From a virus, in the IMG/VR virus record IMGVR_UViG_3300023700_000002, positions 1 to 42,843 of that record: 42,843 nucleotides of DNA, one strand, 5' to 3'. Numbering within the stretch: position 1 is the first letter of the stretch; each line of letters starts with the position of its first letter. Position numbers and translations under genes: made by a program. A model generated the notes under the pieces. It worked only from the letters and a program-made list of their open reading frames with translations, had not been told where the DNA came from and did no database searches. Below, in pieces: positions 36,354-42,843 of the stretch.

Positions 36354-36817
36354 CCCAAGGCATCAAGCGCATTGCCACCGGTCAAACCCTGCACCAAGGC
36401 TGCACCCAATATTTGCTCGATCTTGTCTTTGTTCTTGAACGCCGCTGGCCCGACGAACGGGCGTGGCGGGATGCGGTCAGTACCAAACTCTTGATAAGCG
36501 GCAATGTCGGACTTGGAGCCGATTACTGCCTCAGACCCCGACACTTCATGCTCAATCGAGTTTCGCAACTCACCTGTGCGCAATAACGGCTCGTTTTCAG
36601 AGAAGCCGTGCTTAGAGCGATCTGCCTTGGTTGAATCGGCAAGTTCAGCCCATGCGGGGAATGGCCCCACGGCGTCCTGATACGCGCCGATCTGCTCCTT
36701 GGCGTCGTGCTCGATGAGCTTGGCAACCTTCTCCAACCCTGCGTGCTCTGCTCGTTCGATGGCGCTTTGAAGCGCCACCAAATGCGCGGCAAAGGCAAGC
36801 GGGCTGTCGAAGTTCAT
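36332..36817 (-). CDS. HK97 gp10/Mu gpG-like tail completion protein
   Basis: A 161-residue protein; the ATG at 36817 overlaps the stop of the frameshifted chaperone product (ATGA). N-terminal helix (LVALQSAIERAEHAGLEKVA), then FPAWAELADSTKADRSKHGF (about 52-71), LLRTGELRNSIEHEVSG (about 78-94) and FGTDRIPPRPFVGPAAF (about 110-126). The LRTGxLRxSI and PPRPF motifs are those of gp10/virion-morphogenesis proteins involved in joining heads and tails. Its place after the chaperone is slightly unusual but not rare. Confidence 0.8.
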   Translation of the reverse strand: MNFDSPLAFAAHLVALQSAIERAEHAGLEKVAKLIEHDAKEQIGAYQDAVGPFPAWAELADSTKADRSKHGFSENEPLLRTGELRNSIEHEVSGSEAVIGSKSDIAAYQEFGTDRIPPRPFVGPAAFKNKDKIEQILGAALVQGLTGGNALDALGYDLTTE

Positions 36818-36993
36818 GTGTCGTCTTTGAAGCGCATCGCGGCCCAATCGAACTTGTTGCCCTCAATTTCGGAGAACACAATCGAGAAGGCCGTGCGGGT
36901 GGTGTCATCCAACTGAAAGGCCACGTCAAACGGAACGCCATTGCGGACAAGCCACAGGCATTCACGTATCGGCGCAGCCGTGGCTAGTTTTTT
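36814..36993 (-). CDS. Frameshift extension of the tail assembly chaperone
   Basis: From the A AAA AAC site the -1 frame continues for 57 residues beyond the normal stop (CTA GCC ACG..., giving IRECLWLVRNGVPFDVAFQL and GNKFDWAAMRF) to a TGA at 36816-36814 that overlaps the next ATG. It has no start codon of its own, its sequence is that of the T domain of tail chaperones (LWLVRNGVPFDVAF), and its end is coupled to the next gene. The fused product is about 177 residues and would recruit tube protein to the tape measure. Confidence 0.85.
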   Translation of the reverse strand, partial: KKLATAAPIRECLWLVRNGVPFDVAFQLDDTTRTAFSIVFSEIEGNKFDWAAMRFKDDT

Positions 36994-37346
36994 ATTGCGG
37001 CCTTGTCAGCGTCTGGGCTGGTCTTGCCAAAGTGCTCTTGCACGCCAGTCACCACCGCCGTCACGCCGTCTTCGTCCAAGCGTTGAATCAACGCCTCGAT
37101 TTCGCTCTTGCGTGTCGGGGTGAAAATGGCCTCGCCATCGATTGCAGAAATGAAGATCAGGGGCAAAACCATGCCCATGTAGACCTCATTCTTAGCGGTG
37201 TCGCCCAAGGCTTCGATCAAACGGAACTGCGCCAGCACGCCCGGTTTCTTGAGCGTGATAGCGCGTCCGCGTGGGTCGGTAATGGTCACATCGGCAACAG
37301 CCTTTTGCACCACTTCTTCGCTTGGGGTCTTGACTTCGACTTTCAT
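36984..37346 (-). CDS. Tail assembly chaperone (G-type, short product)
   Basis: A 120-residue protein between tail tube and tape measure, the position of lambda G and Mu gp41. Sequence: KTPSEEVVQKAVADVTITDP, RGRAITLKKPGVLAQFRLIE (about 25-44), VYMGMVLPLIFISAIDG (about 55-71). It binds the tape measure during tail assembly and is absent from the virion. At its last codons it carries ATA AAA AAC TAG, a slippery site right before the stop, so a fraction of ribosomes makes the longer GT-type product. Confidence 0.85.
   Translation of the reverse strand: MKVEVKTPSEEVVQKAVADVTITDPRGRAITLKKPGVLAQFRLIEALGDTAKNEVYMGMVLPLIFISAIDGEAIFTPTRKSEIEALIQRLDEDGVTAVVTGVQEHFGKTSPDADKAAIKN
36987..36993 (-). promoter_or_regulatory. 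Programmed -1 frameshift site A AAA AAC
   Basis: On the minus strand the chaperone reads ATA AAA AAC TAG; the heptamer A AAA AAC is a classic -1 slippery sequence, in the proper phase and one codon before the stop. Slipping continues into a 57-residue frame with typical tail chaperone sequence. Confidence 0.9.
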
Positions 37347-37368
37347 CAGGATCGTCTTTCGATTAGAA

Positions 37369-37387
37369 GCGCGGCCTCAAGCCGCGC
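37369..37387 (-). promoter_or_regulatory. Hairpin after the tail tube gene
   Basis: Seven-base stem GCGCGGC/GCCGCGC with loop of five between tube and chaperone genes. No T-run follows, so it is more likely an attenuator or mRNA-end stabiliser that keeps tube expression high and chaperone expression lower. Confidence 0.55.
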
Positions 37388-37392
37388 CGGGT

Positions 37393-37824
37393 TTAGGAAA
37401 CTTTGAATCGGCGTTGAGCCACGAAGCTCACGGACTGCTTAACAGTCTTGTCGCCGGAATAGTCACCAGCGTCATCGAGCTTGAGCAAAACGCCAGTGTA
37501 CTGGTACTGCGACACCGAACCGTTCACCTCGGTGATGGTTTCGGTGATGGTCATGCTTTGCTCGTTGAGGCCAGCGTAGTAGTTGGCTTCAAGTTGAGCA
37601 AAGTAGTCGTCAATCGTGCTGTCTTGGCGCTCAATCGACAACGAACCAGACCAGCCATCAGGGAAACGGACGTGGCGTGTGATGCCGTCCAGACCCTTGA
37701 TTTTCTGATCGGTGATTTCAGGCTTGGAACGGAAATCGGTGATCAGGTTGAATTGCAAAGGCCCGTTAGGGCCGACGAACGTGAGAGCAATGTCGCGCCC
37801 TACGGTAAAGCCGTTCAATGGCAT
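37393..37824 (-). CDS. Tail tube protein
   Basis: A 143-residue protein immediately downstream of the sheath gene, as is standard for contractile tails. Beta-rich with GFTVGRDIALTFVGPNGPLQ (about 5-24), DQKIKGLDGITRHVRFPDGW (about 39-58) and SLSIERQDSTIDDYFAQLEA. Length and order match Mu gpM/P2 FII-type tubes, which form the inner pipe through which DNA leaves. A hairpin after the gene may help raise its yield over the chaperone. Confidence 0.85.
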   Translation of the reverse strand: MPLNGFTVGRDIALTFVGPNGPLQFNLITDFRSKPEITDQKIKGLDGITRHVRFPDGWSGSLSIERQDSTIDDYFAQLEANYYAGLNEQSMTITETITEVNGSVSQYQYTGVLLKLDDAGDYSGDKTVKQSVSFVAQRRFKVS

Positions 37825-37834
37825 GGTCTACTCC

Positions 37835-39358
37835 TTAAGCCAGTTGAGTGGATTGACGGGCGATCTGAACAGACTGACCGCCTTCCACGTTGATCAAGAA
37901 CTTTTCGATGACGGACAGGTATTGCACCTTTACGTCTGCCTGCATGTAGCCCAAGGCCACGCGATTAGGCGGGTTGTTCGCATCGTTGATCTGCACGCTG
38001 TAAGGGACTGTGCCCTGAGCGTTGCCAATCATGTTTTGCTGTGCCATGCCTTGCAGGAATGCGCTGATCGTACCAGCGGCGTTGCGGCGCACGGTGGCGC
38101 TTTGCAACTGGCCCACAAACTTGCCCATGCCCGCGTTGAGCGTGTAGGCAATGTAGTTGGTCATGCGCGTGTAGTTGTCACCGTTGGTCACTGCATTGCT
38201 GCTGGTGTTGTGACCGAAGCGGGTACCGAAATACGCGCCACCTGGCACAGGGTTGGTAATGAGGTCGATACCGGCTTGGCCCAAGGTCTGCAATTCAGCA
38301 GCGGAATAGGTCAGGTTTTGGTAGCTCTTCTGCGTGCCAACGATGCCTTGCAATTGCTTGTTCAGGCTCGATTGCTCGGGCGAGAGGTTCGCCAACAAGC
38401 CAGCCACAAAGCCCTGAGGGGAAATCAAGCGCACCGAGCCGTTCACGGTGTCGTTGAAATACACCCAGTCGCCGTGCAGCAGCTTGAATGCGTAGCTGTC
38501 GATACCTGCGGTGGCTTTGACGCTCACTGCGTTGGCGATGGAATCACCAGAGGGGCCAACGCCCACCATGTAGGTGCCTTCGGACAAGCCGTATGCAACT
38601 TGGGTGCTCCAAGTGGTCGAATCGTCGCAGTCAGCGAGGAAAGCGACCGACGCGCCGGTATTGCGAAGCGCATACATGCCTTTGCGGGGCACAGTGTCCA
38701 CGCCAACCAAGACAGAGCCACTGATAGTGGTCGTGCCGTCAGTACCGCCGGTGAGCGTTGCCGTTGCAACGGTAGCCGCAGCCGCGCCGATGTTGTCGAA
38801 TACCTCGGGAACTTGACCGGGCAAGGCCACGGTGACGCGAGAGGTAGAAGCCTTGCTGCCTGCGCCGATGGCACCGACGATGGTGTTGCCCATCGAGCCG
38901 GTGTATTTCGAGGTCAGCGTGACGGTTGAACCAGTAGCGGAGGCCACCACGAAGTTAGATGGACCGCGCAGGCCGGATTGACCTTGGTTGATTGCGGCGC
39001 AGATGGCAGATGCATCACTGCTCGATGCCGCAGTCAATGTGCCAGATGCGGCGGTATCTGTGCCATCGGTGACGCGCACCACGCGCATGTTGTTTGCGCC
39101 CTGCAAGACAGCGGCGGCGACTTGCGTGCCTGCGTCGTACTTGCGAGCTTGGATTGCACCGAACTGGCGGGCATAGTCAGCCATGTTGCCAACGATGGTG
39201 GGCGCGTTGACTGGCCCCCATGTGGCGGTACCGACGATGCCGAGCACGTTGGTTGGCACGCCGTTGAGCAGCGAGACTTGCGGCGGGACGATCTGAACGT
39301 AAACGTCAGGGACGATGAGGGCCGTGGTGTTGATTTGGCCCTGTTGAACAACTGGCAT
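37835..39358 (-). CDS. Tail sheath protein
   Basis: A 507-residue contractile sheath subunit. N-terminal ALIVPDVYVQIVPPQVSLLN (about 12-31), GVPTNVLGIVGTATWGPVNA (about 32-51), a variable beta-rich centre (about 130-250), then the conserved C-terminal region with NYIAYTLNAGMGKFVGQLQS (about 404-423), FLQGMAQQNM, and NPPNRVALGYMQADVKVQYL near 465-485. The overall plan matches Mu gpL and other sheath proteins. Its presence shows the phage has a contractile tail (myovirus morphology). Confidence 0.9.
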   Translation of the reverse strand: MPVVQQGQINTTALIVPDVYVQIVPPQVSLLNGVPTNVLGIVGTATWGPVNAPTIVGNMADYARQFGAIQARKYDAGTQVAAAVLQGANNMRVVRVTDGTDTAASGTLTAASSSDASAICAAINQGQSGLRGPSNFVVASATGSTVTLTSKYTGSMGNTIVGAIGAGSKASTSRVTVALPGQVPEVFDNIGAAAATVATATLTGGTDGTTTISGSVLVGVDTVPRKGMYALRNTGASVAFLADCDDSTTWSTQVAYGLSEGTYMVGVGPSGDSIANAVSVKATAGIDSYAFKLLHGDWVYFNDTVNGSVRLISPQGFVAGLLANLSPEQSSLNKQLQGIVGTQKSYQNLTYSAAELQTLGQAGIDLITNPVPGGAYFGTRFGHNTSSNAVTNGDNYTRMTNYIAYTLNAGMGKFVGQLQSATVRRNAAGTISAFLQGMAQQNMIGNAQGTVPYSVQINDANNPPNRVALGYMQADVKVQYLSVIEKFLINVEGGQSVQIARQSTQLA

Positions 39359-39367
39359 AGCGCCTCC

Positions 39368-39532
39368 TTACTTGGTTGCTTTGGTGGATGCTTGCGCATC
39401 AGGCGCTTGCACTTTGACGGCATTGCCTGCGTTCTCGCTGTCGAGAACGTCCTGCACTGCCTTTGAATCGGTAATTTCATCGCCCGCCTTGTAATCGGCA
39501 AAGGGGGCGGTGACAACGAGTTTAATTGCCAT
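39368..39532 (-). CDS. 54-residue protein before the sheath gene
   Basis: A short gene ten bases before the sheath gene; the sheath ribosome site GGAGG begins right after its stop. Sequence: AIKLVVTAPFADYKAGDEIT, a small beta segment, then a helical Asp/Ala-rich tail (VQDVLDSENAGNAVKVQAPD). Mu-like phages often have one short protein in this position. Function unknown; it may be a minor structural or regulatory protein. Confidence 0.7.
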   Translation of the reverse strand: MAIKLVVTAPFADYKAGDEITDSKAVQDVLDSENAGNAVKVQAPDAQASTKATK

Positions 39533-39541
39533 TTTTGAGCC

Positions 39542-40399
39542 TCATAAGTTGATCGTGATGTTGGAAATTGGAGCCGTTGCGCCGTCCGGCTGGTTGGCGA
39601 CGTTCACCTGAATGTCGGTGATCTGCGAATCGGTACGGGTCTGCGTCGTCGCAAACTCCACCGAGTAGTTCATGTCGCGGCGGTAAAGCAGCGTCTTTTG
39701 GTTGGCGTCCCACACGGGGCTGTTGCGGTAAATAATCCGCGCCGCCATCTGGTCGGGCATGATCAACCGCAGGGTGTCAGCCAACGCCGCGTCAAGCGCA
39801 CGGCACACAGCGTCCCGATGGTCAGGGGTATTGCACCAAGCACTCAACATGAAAACGCGCTCTTGGCGGCGCAGCTCACGGATGCTGGTACCGGTCGAAC
39901 CCACGCGGGCCGCGCTGATTTTTGCACCTGTGGGCAGTGTGATGACCGCGCCATTGCTGGTGGTACCGGGCACACCGACTGCGATCAAAGCCGCCAAAGC
40001 GGTTGCAATGCTGGTCAGCGTGTCCGTGGACTGTGTGGCGTAGGCAAAGCTCAGGTTATTCACAGTCGCCGCCACGTTCTGTGGGTAGAACGGAGCCGGA
40101 ATTGCGCCGCCTACCGTGATGGTCTGACCCGACACAGTGAGCGTCAGCGTTGCGGGATGAACGTCCAGCGGTTGCCAGTCTTTCGAGTAGCGTGTGGTAT
40201 TGCGCTCAATCTGGGTCGGAAACACCGTCAGATGACAGGTGCCCGCCACCAAATCGGCGTCAAGCTGATTGGCTTGGGGCCAACCGGCGTAAATCTTGAC
40301 CGGCATACCCGCCGCTGAGGGCTGCGATGTGCCGTTTGGGTACATGACCTGCGCGGCAAGCGCAACGAGTGCGTTTTGCACGTCGATGAGATCAGCCAT
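39542..40399 (-). CDS. Tail terminator/neck-type structural protein
   Basis: A 285-residue protein starting at ATG 40399 (longer frames overlap the gene before). N-terminus ADLIDVQNALVALAAQVMYP then MPVKIYAGWPQANQLDADLV (about 30-49); a central beta-rich insert (VSGQTITVGGAIPAPFYPQN) and a C-terminal IRELRRQERVFMLSAWCNTP, DMNYSVEFATTQTRTDSQIT. The family is frequent in environmental myophages before the sheath gene, where tail-completion proteins sit. No experimentally known homologue is recognised, so the precise role is inferred from place. Confidence 0.6.
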   Translation of the reverse strand: MADLIDVQNALVALAAQVMYPNGTSQPSAAGMPVKIYAGWPQANQLDADLVAGTCHLTVFPTQIERNTTRYSKDWQPLDVHPATLTLTVSGQTITVGGAIPAPFYPQNVAATVNNLSFAYATQSTDTLTSIATALAALIAVGVPGTTSNGAVITLPTGAKISAARVGSTGTSIRELRRQERVFMLSAWCNTPDHRDAVCRALDAALADTLRLIMPDQMAARIIYRNSPVWDANQKTLLYRRDMNYSVEFATTQTRTDSQITDIQVNVANQPDGATAPISNITINL

Positions 40400-40407
40400 G
40401 TTTACCC

Positions 40408-41055
40408 TTAAGTCGTTGCTTGGCTGGCGGTCATGCGCCAACCCAAATCTGTTAGTTCGGCGCTGCTGATCACAAAGCGCCGAGCGTTGTTGTCGGTGAC
40501 GATATCGCCCGTGCGCAGCATGACGCCATCGTACTTGGGCAGCAGAATCGTCCACCATGGCGTGCGCGTGTCACCGGGCAACACCATGTCGGCCTTTTCG
40601 CCTTTGGAGCCTTGCAAAATCGAGCAAGGCCATTGGGTCATTAGCGGGGTTTCAACCGCAAGCGTGTTGCCGCCGTAGCCCAACGCGCCAACGCTGGCCT
40701 GCTGTTGCGGGCGCTTCACGTCAACCGTGACGTTGCACGACACGCAAATCATCGGCAGATTGGTTTGCTGCGAGGCGATGAAGAACGTGCCATCGTGCGC
40801 GTTGCTGAGGTAGTCGCCCACCTTGGTCACACGCCCATCGAACAAGCCCCACCAAGTCGGATGCCCGTACTTGTTCGGCTTACCGTATTTCATGTCCTCG
40901 GCGTTGAAGCTCGCCGGTAGGCTTGCCAGCTTGTTGCCCGAGGCCATTGGGTTGCTCGCGCTCGTGGCGCGGTACAAGTCGCTGGTGTAGCCAATGCGTA
41001 GCGCCGCCTTCGCGTAGCCTGCATAAATGCGGCTTTGAAGGGTTGCTGCATCCAT
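40408..41055 (-). CDS. Head-tail region structural protein, unknown
   Basis: A 215-residue protein between the head completion gene and the tail-terminator-type gene. N-terminal helix (DAATLQSRIYAGYAKAALRI), then YGHPTWWGLFDGRVTKVGDY (about 63-82), HDGTFFIASQQTNLPMICVS (about 87-106), and a beta-rich C-terminal half with YDGVMLRTGDIVTDNNARRF. The beta-rich design suits a neck or stopper protein. No certain family. Confidence 0.6.
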   Translation of the reverse strand: MDAATLQSRIYAGYAKAALRIGYTSDLYRATSASNPMASGNKLASLPASFNAEDMKYGKPNKYGHPTWWGLFDGRVTKVGDYLSNAHDGTFFIASQQTNLPMICVSCNVTVDVKRPQQQASVGALGYGGNTLAVETPLMTQWPCSILQGSKGEKADMVLPGDTRTPWWTILLPKYDGVMLRTGDIVTDNNARRFVISSAELTDLGWRMTASQATT

Positions 41056-41439
41056 TTACACCACCAATTCCATGTTCGGGCCTGCGCCACGCAATCCGGG
41101 GCCGGGTGGCACACCGAAGAACCGACACAACTCAATACGCCAAGTGGCGTACAAGGCCATGCGGTCGGCGACTTCGCGTTTGTTGTGCGTCCACACCGCC
41201 GCTTGGTCGGTGTCGAGGTTTGCGCTCGCCGTGGGCACCGCGGCTTCCAATGCACTCAGGTTGGTGAGGTAGCTTCGCACCACGGTTTCTTCGCTGTCCT
41301 GCATGTTGTTCATGCGGAATTCAAGCGTGCCGTACCACTGGTAAAAGCGGTGTCCGAAAGCTTGCACGGGCTGACCGCCGAACAGCGGAAATCCGCAGTA
41401 GCGGCGAACGTCCGTTTTTTCTTGTGCGGTCAGCGCCAT
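41056..41439 (-). CDS. Head completion protein
   Basis: A 127-residue helical protein with the N-terminus LTAQEKTDVRRYCGFPLFGG (about 3-22), typical of small proteins that follow coat genes and complete the connector, then RFYQWYGTLEFRMNNM and a C-terminal GVPPGPGLRG. The series of charged helices fits an adaptor under the portal (HK97 gp6-like). Assigned by family resemblance and context; the start ATG at 41439 is clear. Confidence 0.7.
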   Translation of the reverse strand: MALTAQEKTDVRRYCGFPLFGGQPVQAFGHRFYQWYGTLEFRMNNMQDSEETVVRSYLTNLSALEAAVPTASANLDTDQAAVWTHNKREVADRMALYATWRIELCRFFGVPPGPGLRGAGPNMELVV

Positions 41440-41442
41440 GAC

Positions 41443-42030
41443 TTATTCCTCAGTCCAACTAATCGTGATGTAGAGATTCAACCCTGCTGGCAGGGTCTGC
41501 CCGTTCAAGCTAATTGCAATGCTCTCGTTGGCATTGCGCAGAATGATGGGCTGATCATTTCGCACGCCGAAGTCCTCAAACCACGGTGCGCCGGGGTAGC
41601 CGGTCGATGACGCAGCCGGTAGCGCGTAGTGATCGGCGCGAATCAGCCAGCCCGCGCCCAATGCGCTCGGGTTTGCCGAATACAGCGTGACAACGCCAGA
41701 GGCGGTTGTATTCGCGCTGTCATGCTTGACAGCATAGGGATTGGTCGACGTGCCGCCTGTGTTCGCAGCAGAGCGTTTGAACACATACAAGTCGATCACG
41801 CTAGGCGCGGTCGAATCGGCGGTGATCTGAATCCGATTGATGCGAATGACCTTGCTCGATGAGCCGGTCAAGACAACCACATCGGTAGCGCCAGCAGCCG
41901 GTGCGTAATCGGCAGCGACATAGCTGTACGTTGCCCGCACGCCTTCGGTGTTCACTTGCATCGGTGCAGCGAATGCGCCGACGCAGGCCATGAGCAGCGC
42001 GAAGGCTGCAATAAATCGGTACTGCTTCAT
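41443..42030 (-). CDS. Signal-peptide-bearing beta-rich protein of the head region
   Basis: A 195-residue protein. The first 22 residues form a clear Sec signal peptide (KQYRFIAAFALLMACVGAFA, cut after AFA). The rest is beta-rich: VNTEGVRATYSYVAADYAPA, VVVLTGSSSKVIRINRIQIT (about 50-69), DLYVFKRSAANTGGTSTNPY, and FGVRNDQPIILRNANESIAI (about 153-172) ending in ISWTEE. I know similar domains, without signal peptide, from phage structural genes near the coat. A Sec signal on a supposed virion protein is odd: it may have been recruited for export, for instance as an envelope-located exclusion or adsorption factor. Confidence 0.65.
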   Translation of the reverse strand: MKQYRFIAAFALLMACVGAFAAPMQVNTEGVRATYSYVAADYAPAAGATDVVVLTGSSSKVIRINRIQITADSTAPSVIDLYVFKRSAANTGGTSTNPYAVKHDSANTTASGVVTLYSANPSALGAGWLIRADHYALPAASSTGYPGAPWFEDFGVRNDQPIILRNANESIAISLNGQTLPAGLNLYITISWTEE

Positions 42031-42033
42031 GCT

Positions 42034-42339
42034 TTACTCGTCGTAGGTAACGCCAACGAGAGGGGCTTTGCGAGCCATCAGGTCTGCGATTTGCTCGGGG
42101 TCTTTCACGACTTGTTCAGCGGCCCAAGCGTGGCTGGTGCCTTCTTCTTCGTTGATGTAGCCGTAGGGACGGGCGAGCGTCACAGATTCTGGCAATTCAA
42201 CCTTGTCGGCATCTTTGGCGGCTTTCGCTGCGGCCTTTTCAGCCTCTTTCGCAGCTTTCGCGGCCTCTTTTTCAGCGGCTTTCGCTGCGGCCTTTTCTTC
42301 GGCTGTCAATTCTGGGTTTTGTGTGTTTTCGTCTGCCAT
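42034..42339 (-). CDS. Small Lys/Ala-rich protein downstream of coat gene
   Basis: A 101-residue protein. Half of it (about residues 12-50) is a highly charged Ala/Lys/Glu helix (EEKAAAKAAEKEAAKAAKEA), the rest a compact segment with VTLARPYGYINEEEGTSHAW and EQVVKDPEQIADLMARKAPL. The design recalls small connector or decoration accessory proteins encoded just after the coat gene; the C-terminal part resembles a short domain seen in many phages at this place. Unknown function. Confidence 0.65.
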   Translation of the reverse strand: MADENTQNPELTAEEKAAAKAAEKEAAKAAKEAEKAAAKAAKDADKVELPESVTLARPYGYINEEEGTSHAWAAEQVVKDPEQIADLMARKAPLVGVTYDE

Positions 42340-42356
42340 GTTTACTCCAAGGAAAT

Positions 42357-42385
42357 GAAAAGGAGCCGCCCGAAAGCGGCCCCTT
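42357..42385 (-). terminator. Intrinsic terminator after the major capsid gene
   Basis: Ten-base stem AAGGGGCCGC/GCGGCTCCTT (42385-42376 and 42369-42360, one G-T pair), six-base loop, then TTTTC on the minus strand. It likely lets the coat mRNA be made in excess over downstream genes, a common arrangement. Confidence 0.8.
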
Positions 42386-42408
42386 GTTGGTTACAACACC
42401 AAACCGGC

Positions 42409-42843
42409 TTATGCCGATTCGATCACCACGCCACGCTTGAAGTAAGCGTTGCTTGCGGTCGGGATGATGCTGGTGTTGGCAGTGATATCGGTTGGCACTG
42501 CGTAGCCACCAATCCAGTACCAAGACTGAGCGATGATTTGTTGCAAGCGGTCAAGCGGTTCACGAGTGACCATGCAAATGTCATCGACCATCACCTTCAA
42601 GCTGTCGGGATTGTCCACATCCTCGTAGCCAGTCTCAGCATAGTTGCCTTCAACGATGGCACCCTGACCGCACACCACGGCGCGGTGAACGGCAACGCCA
42701 CTCAATGTCTGCTGAGGCGCTTCGGTCGTAGTGATGAAGCGTGCGCCGAGCAATTCAAAGACTTGACCTTGCTTGTATTCTTCGGAGCCGTAAGCGCCGC
42801 GATACAGCAACTTGAAGTCGCCATCTTTGAACAATCCGAGCAA
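42409..42843 (-). CDS. Major capsid protein, C-terminal part
   Basis: This piece continues the coat gene begun at 996. Counting the joined frame, it holds residues 292-435. Visible segments: LLGLFKDGDFKLLYRGAYGS, EEYKQGQVFELLGARFITTT, VHRAVVCGQGAIVEGNYAET and DICMVTREPLDRLQQIIAQS, then WYWIGGYAVPTD. The pattern of an F-E-L-L-G-x-R-F strand followed by a glycine-rich P-domain-like stretch is consistent with coat proteins of HK97 fold. The stop TAA at 42411-42409 precedes a strong terminator. Bases 42721-42843 duplicate bases 1-123. Confidence 0.85.
   Translation of the reverse strand: MLGLFKDGDFKLLYRGAYGSEEYKQGQVFELLGARFITTTEAPQQTLSGVAVHRAVVCGQGAIVEGNYAETGYEDVDNPDSLKVMVDDICMVTREPLDRLQQIIAQSWYWIGGYAVPTDITANTSIIPTASNAYFKRGVVIESA
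42721..42843. repeat. Terminal direct repeat, right copy
   Basis: Exact copy of bases 1-123. Joining the two copies restores one uninterrupted capsid reading frame of 435 residues, so the window is a circular genome opened inside that gene. Confidence 0.95.

Noticed and set aside
37712-38929. 405-codon plus-strand frame opposite the sheath gene
   Set aside because: Composition is that of an antisense shadow (His/Gly/Val/Arg-rich), no ribosome site, and the sheath on the other strand is certain.

Overview
This window is the complete genome of a temperate, contractile-tailed (myovirus-type) phage of about 42.7 kb. The first 123 bases recur exactly as the last 123 bases (1-123 = 42721-42843), so the sequence is a circular molecule of 42,720 bp cut inside the major capsid gene, which therefore appears as two pieces at the window ends. 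The G+C level, the gene types (DUF1376-type replication protein, Exc-type excisionase, KTSC protein, RdgC) and a fragment of what looks like a tRNA-Arg gene in the attachment region suggest a betaproteobacterial host, probably Burkholderiales; this is an inference, not a taxonomic result.

Layout. (1) Minus strand, about 5485 down to 1 and on through 42843 to 24274: one long late module. The order is small and large terminase, portal, an exported PLD-type nuclease, scaffold, major capsid, head-tail connector proteins, tail sheath, tail tube, tail assembly chaperone with a programmed -1 frameshift, tape measure, a Mu-like baseplate series, tail fibres, then lysis (small membrane proteins, a holin candidate, GH19 endolysin, Rz/Rz1). 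(2) Minus strand, 10544 down to 7522: an early operon from a Cro-like gene through a replication protein that carries origin-like iterons inside its coding sequence, then small proteins, a VRR-NUC nuclease and a regulator in the position of lambda Q. A ParB-methyltransferase follows after two strong terminators. (3) Plus strand, 10643-11378: a CI-like repressor without a peptidase domain plus one companion gene, ending at a clean terminator. (4) Plus strand, 11456-22022: an early operon led by a promoter overlapped by repressor-type operators. It carries Redbeta-type annealing protein, a RecB-like exonuclease, NinB, an HNH-like protein, SSB, RdgC, dUTPase, an excisionase-like protein, and then a second promoter with a string of 14 or more tiny accessory genes, many with zinc-ribbon cysteines or one membrane segment. 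(5) 22013-24267: a HEPN-like gene and tyrosine integrase (minus strand), an attachment region, and a small MerR-type HTH gene (plus strand).

How it works together. The regulatory layout copies lambda's logic with different proteins: divergent cro and cI, a PL-like promoter downstream of cI sharing operator sequence with PR, an origin inside the replication gene's linker, and a Q-position gene followed by a candidate promoter and tandem terminators before the late genes. The most interesting features are the iteron array with 11/22-bp spacing, the A AAA AAC frameshift site, three copies of a promoter motif with a CCG-N4-CGG palindrome, an attachment site in the 5' end of a tRNA-like sequence with a phage promoter upstream, and two Sec-signal-bearing proteins embedded among head genes.
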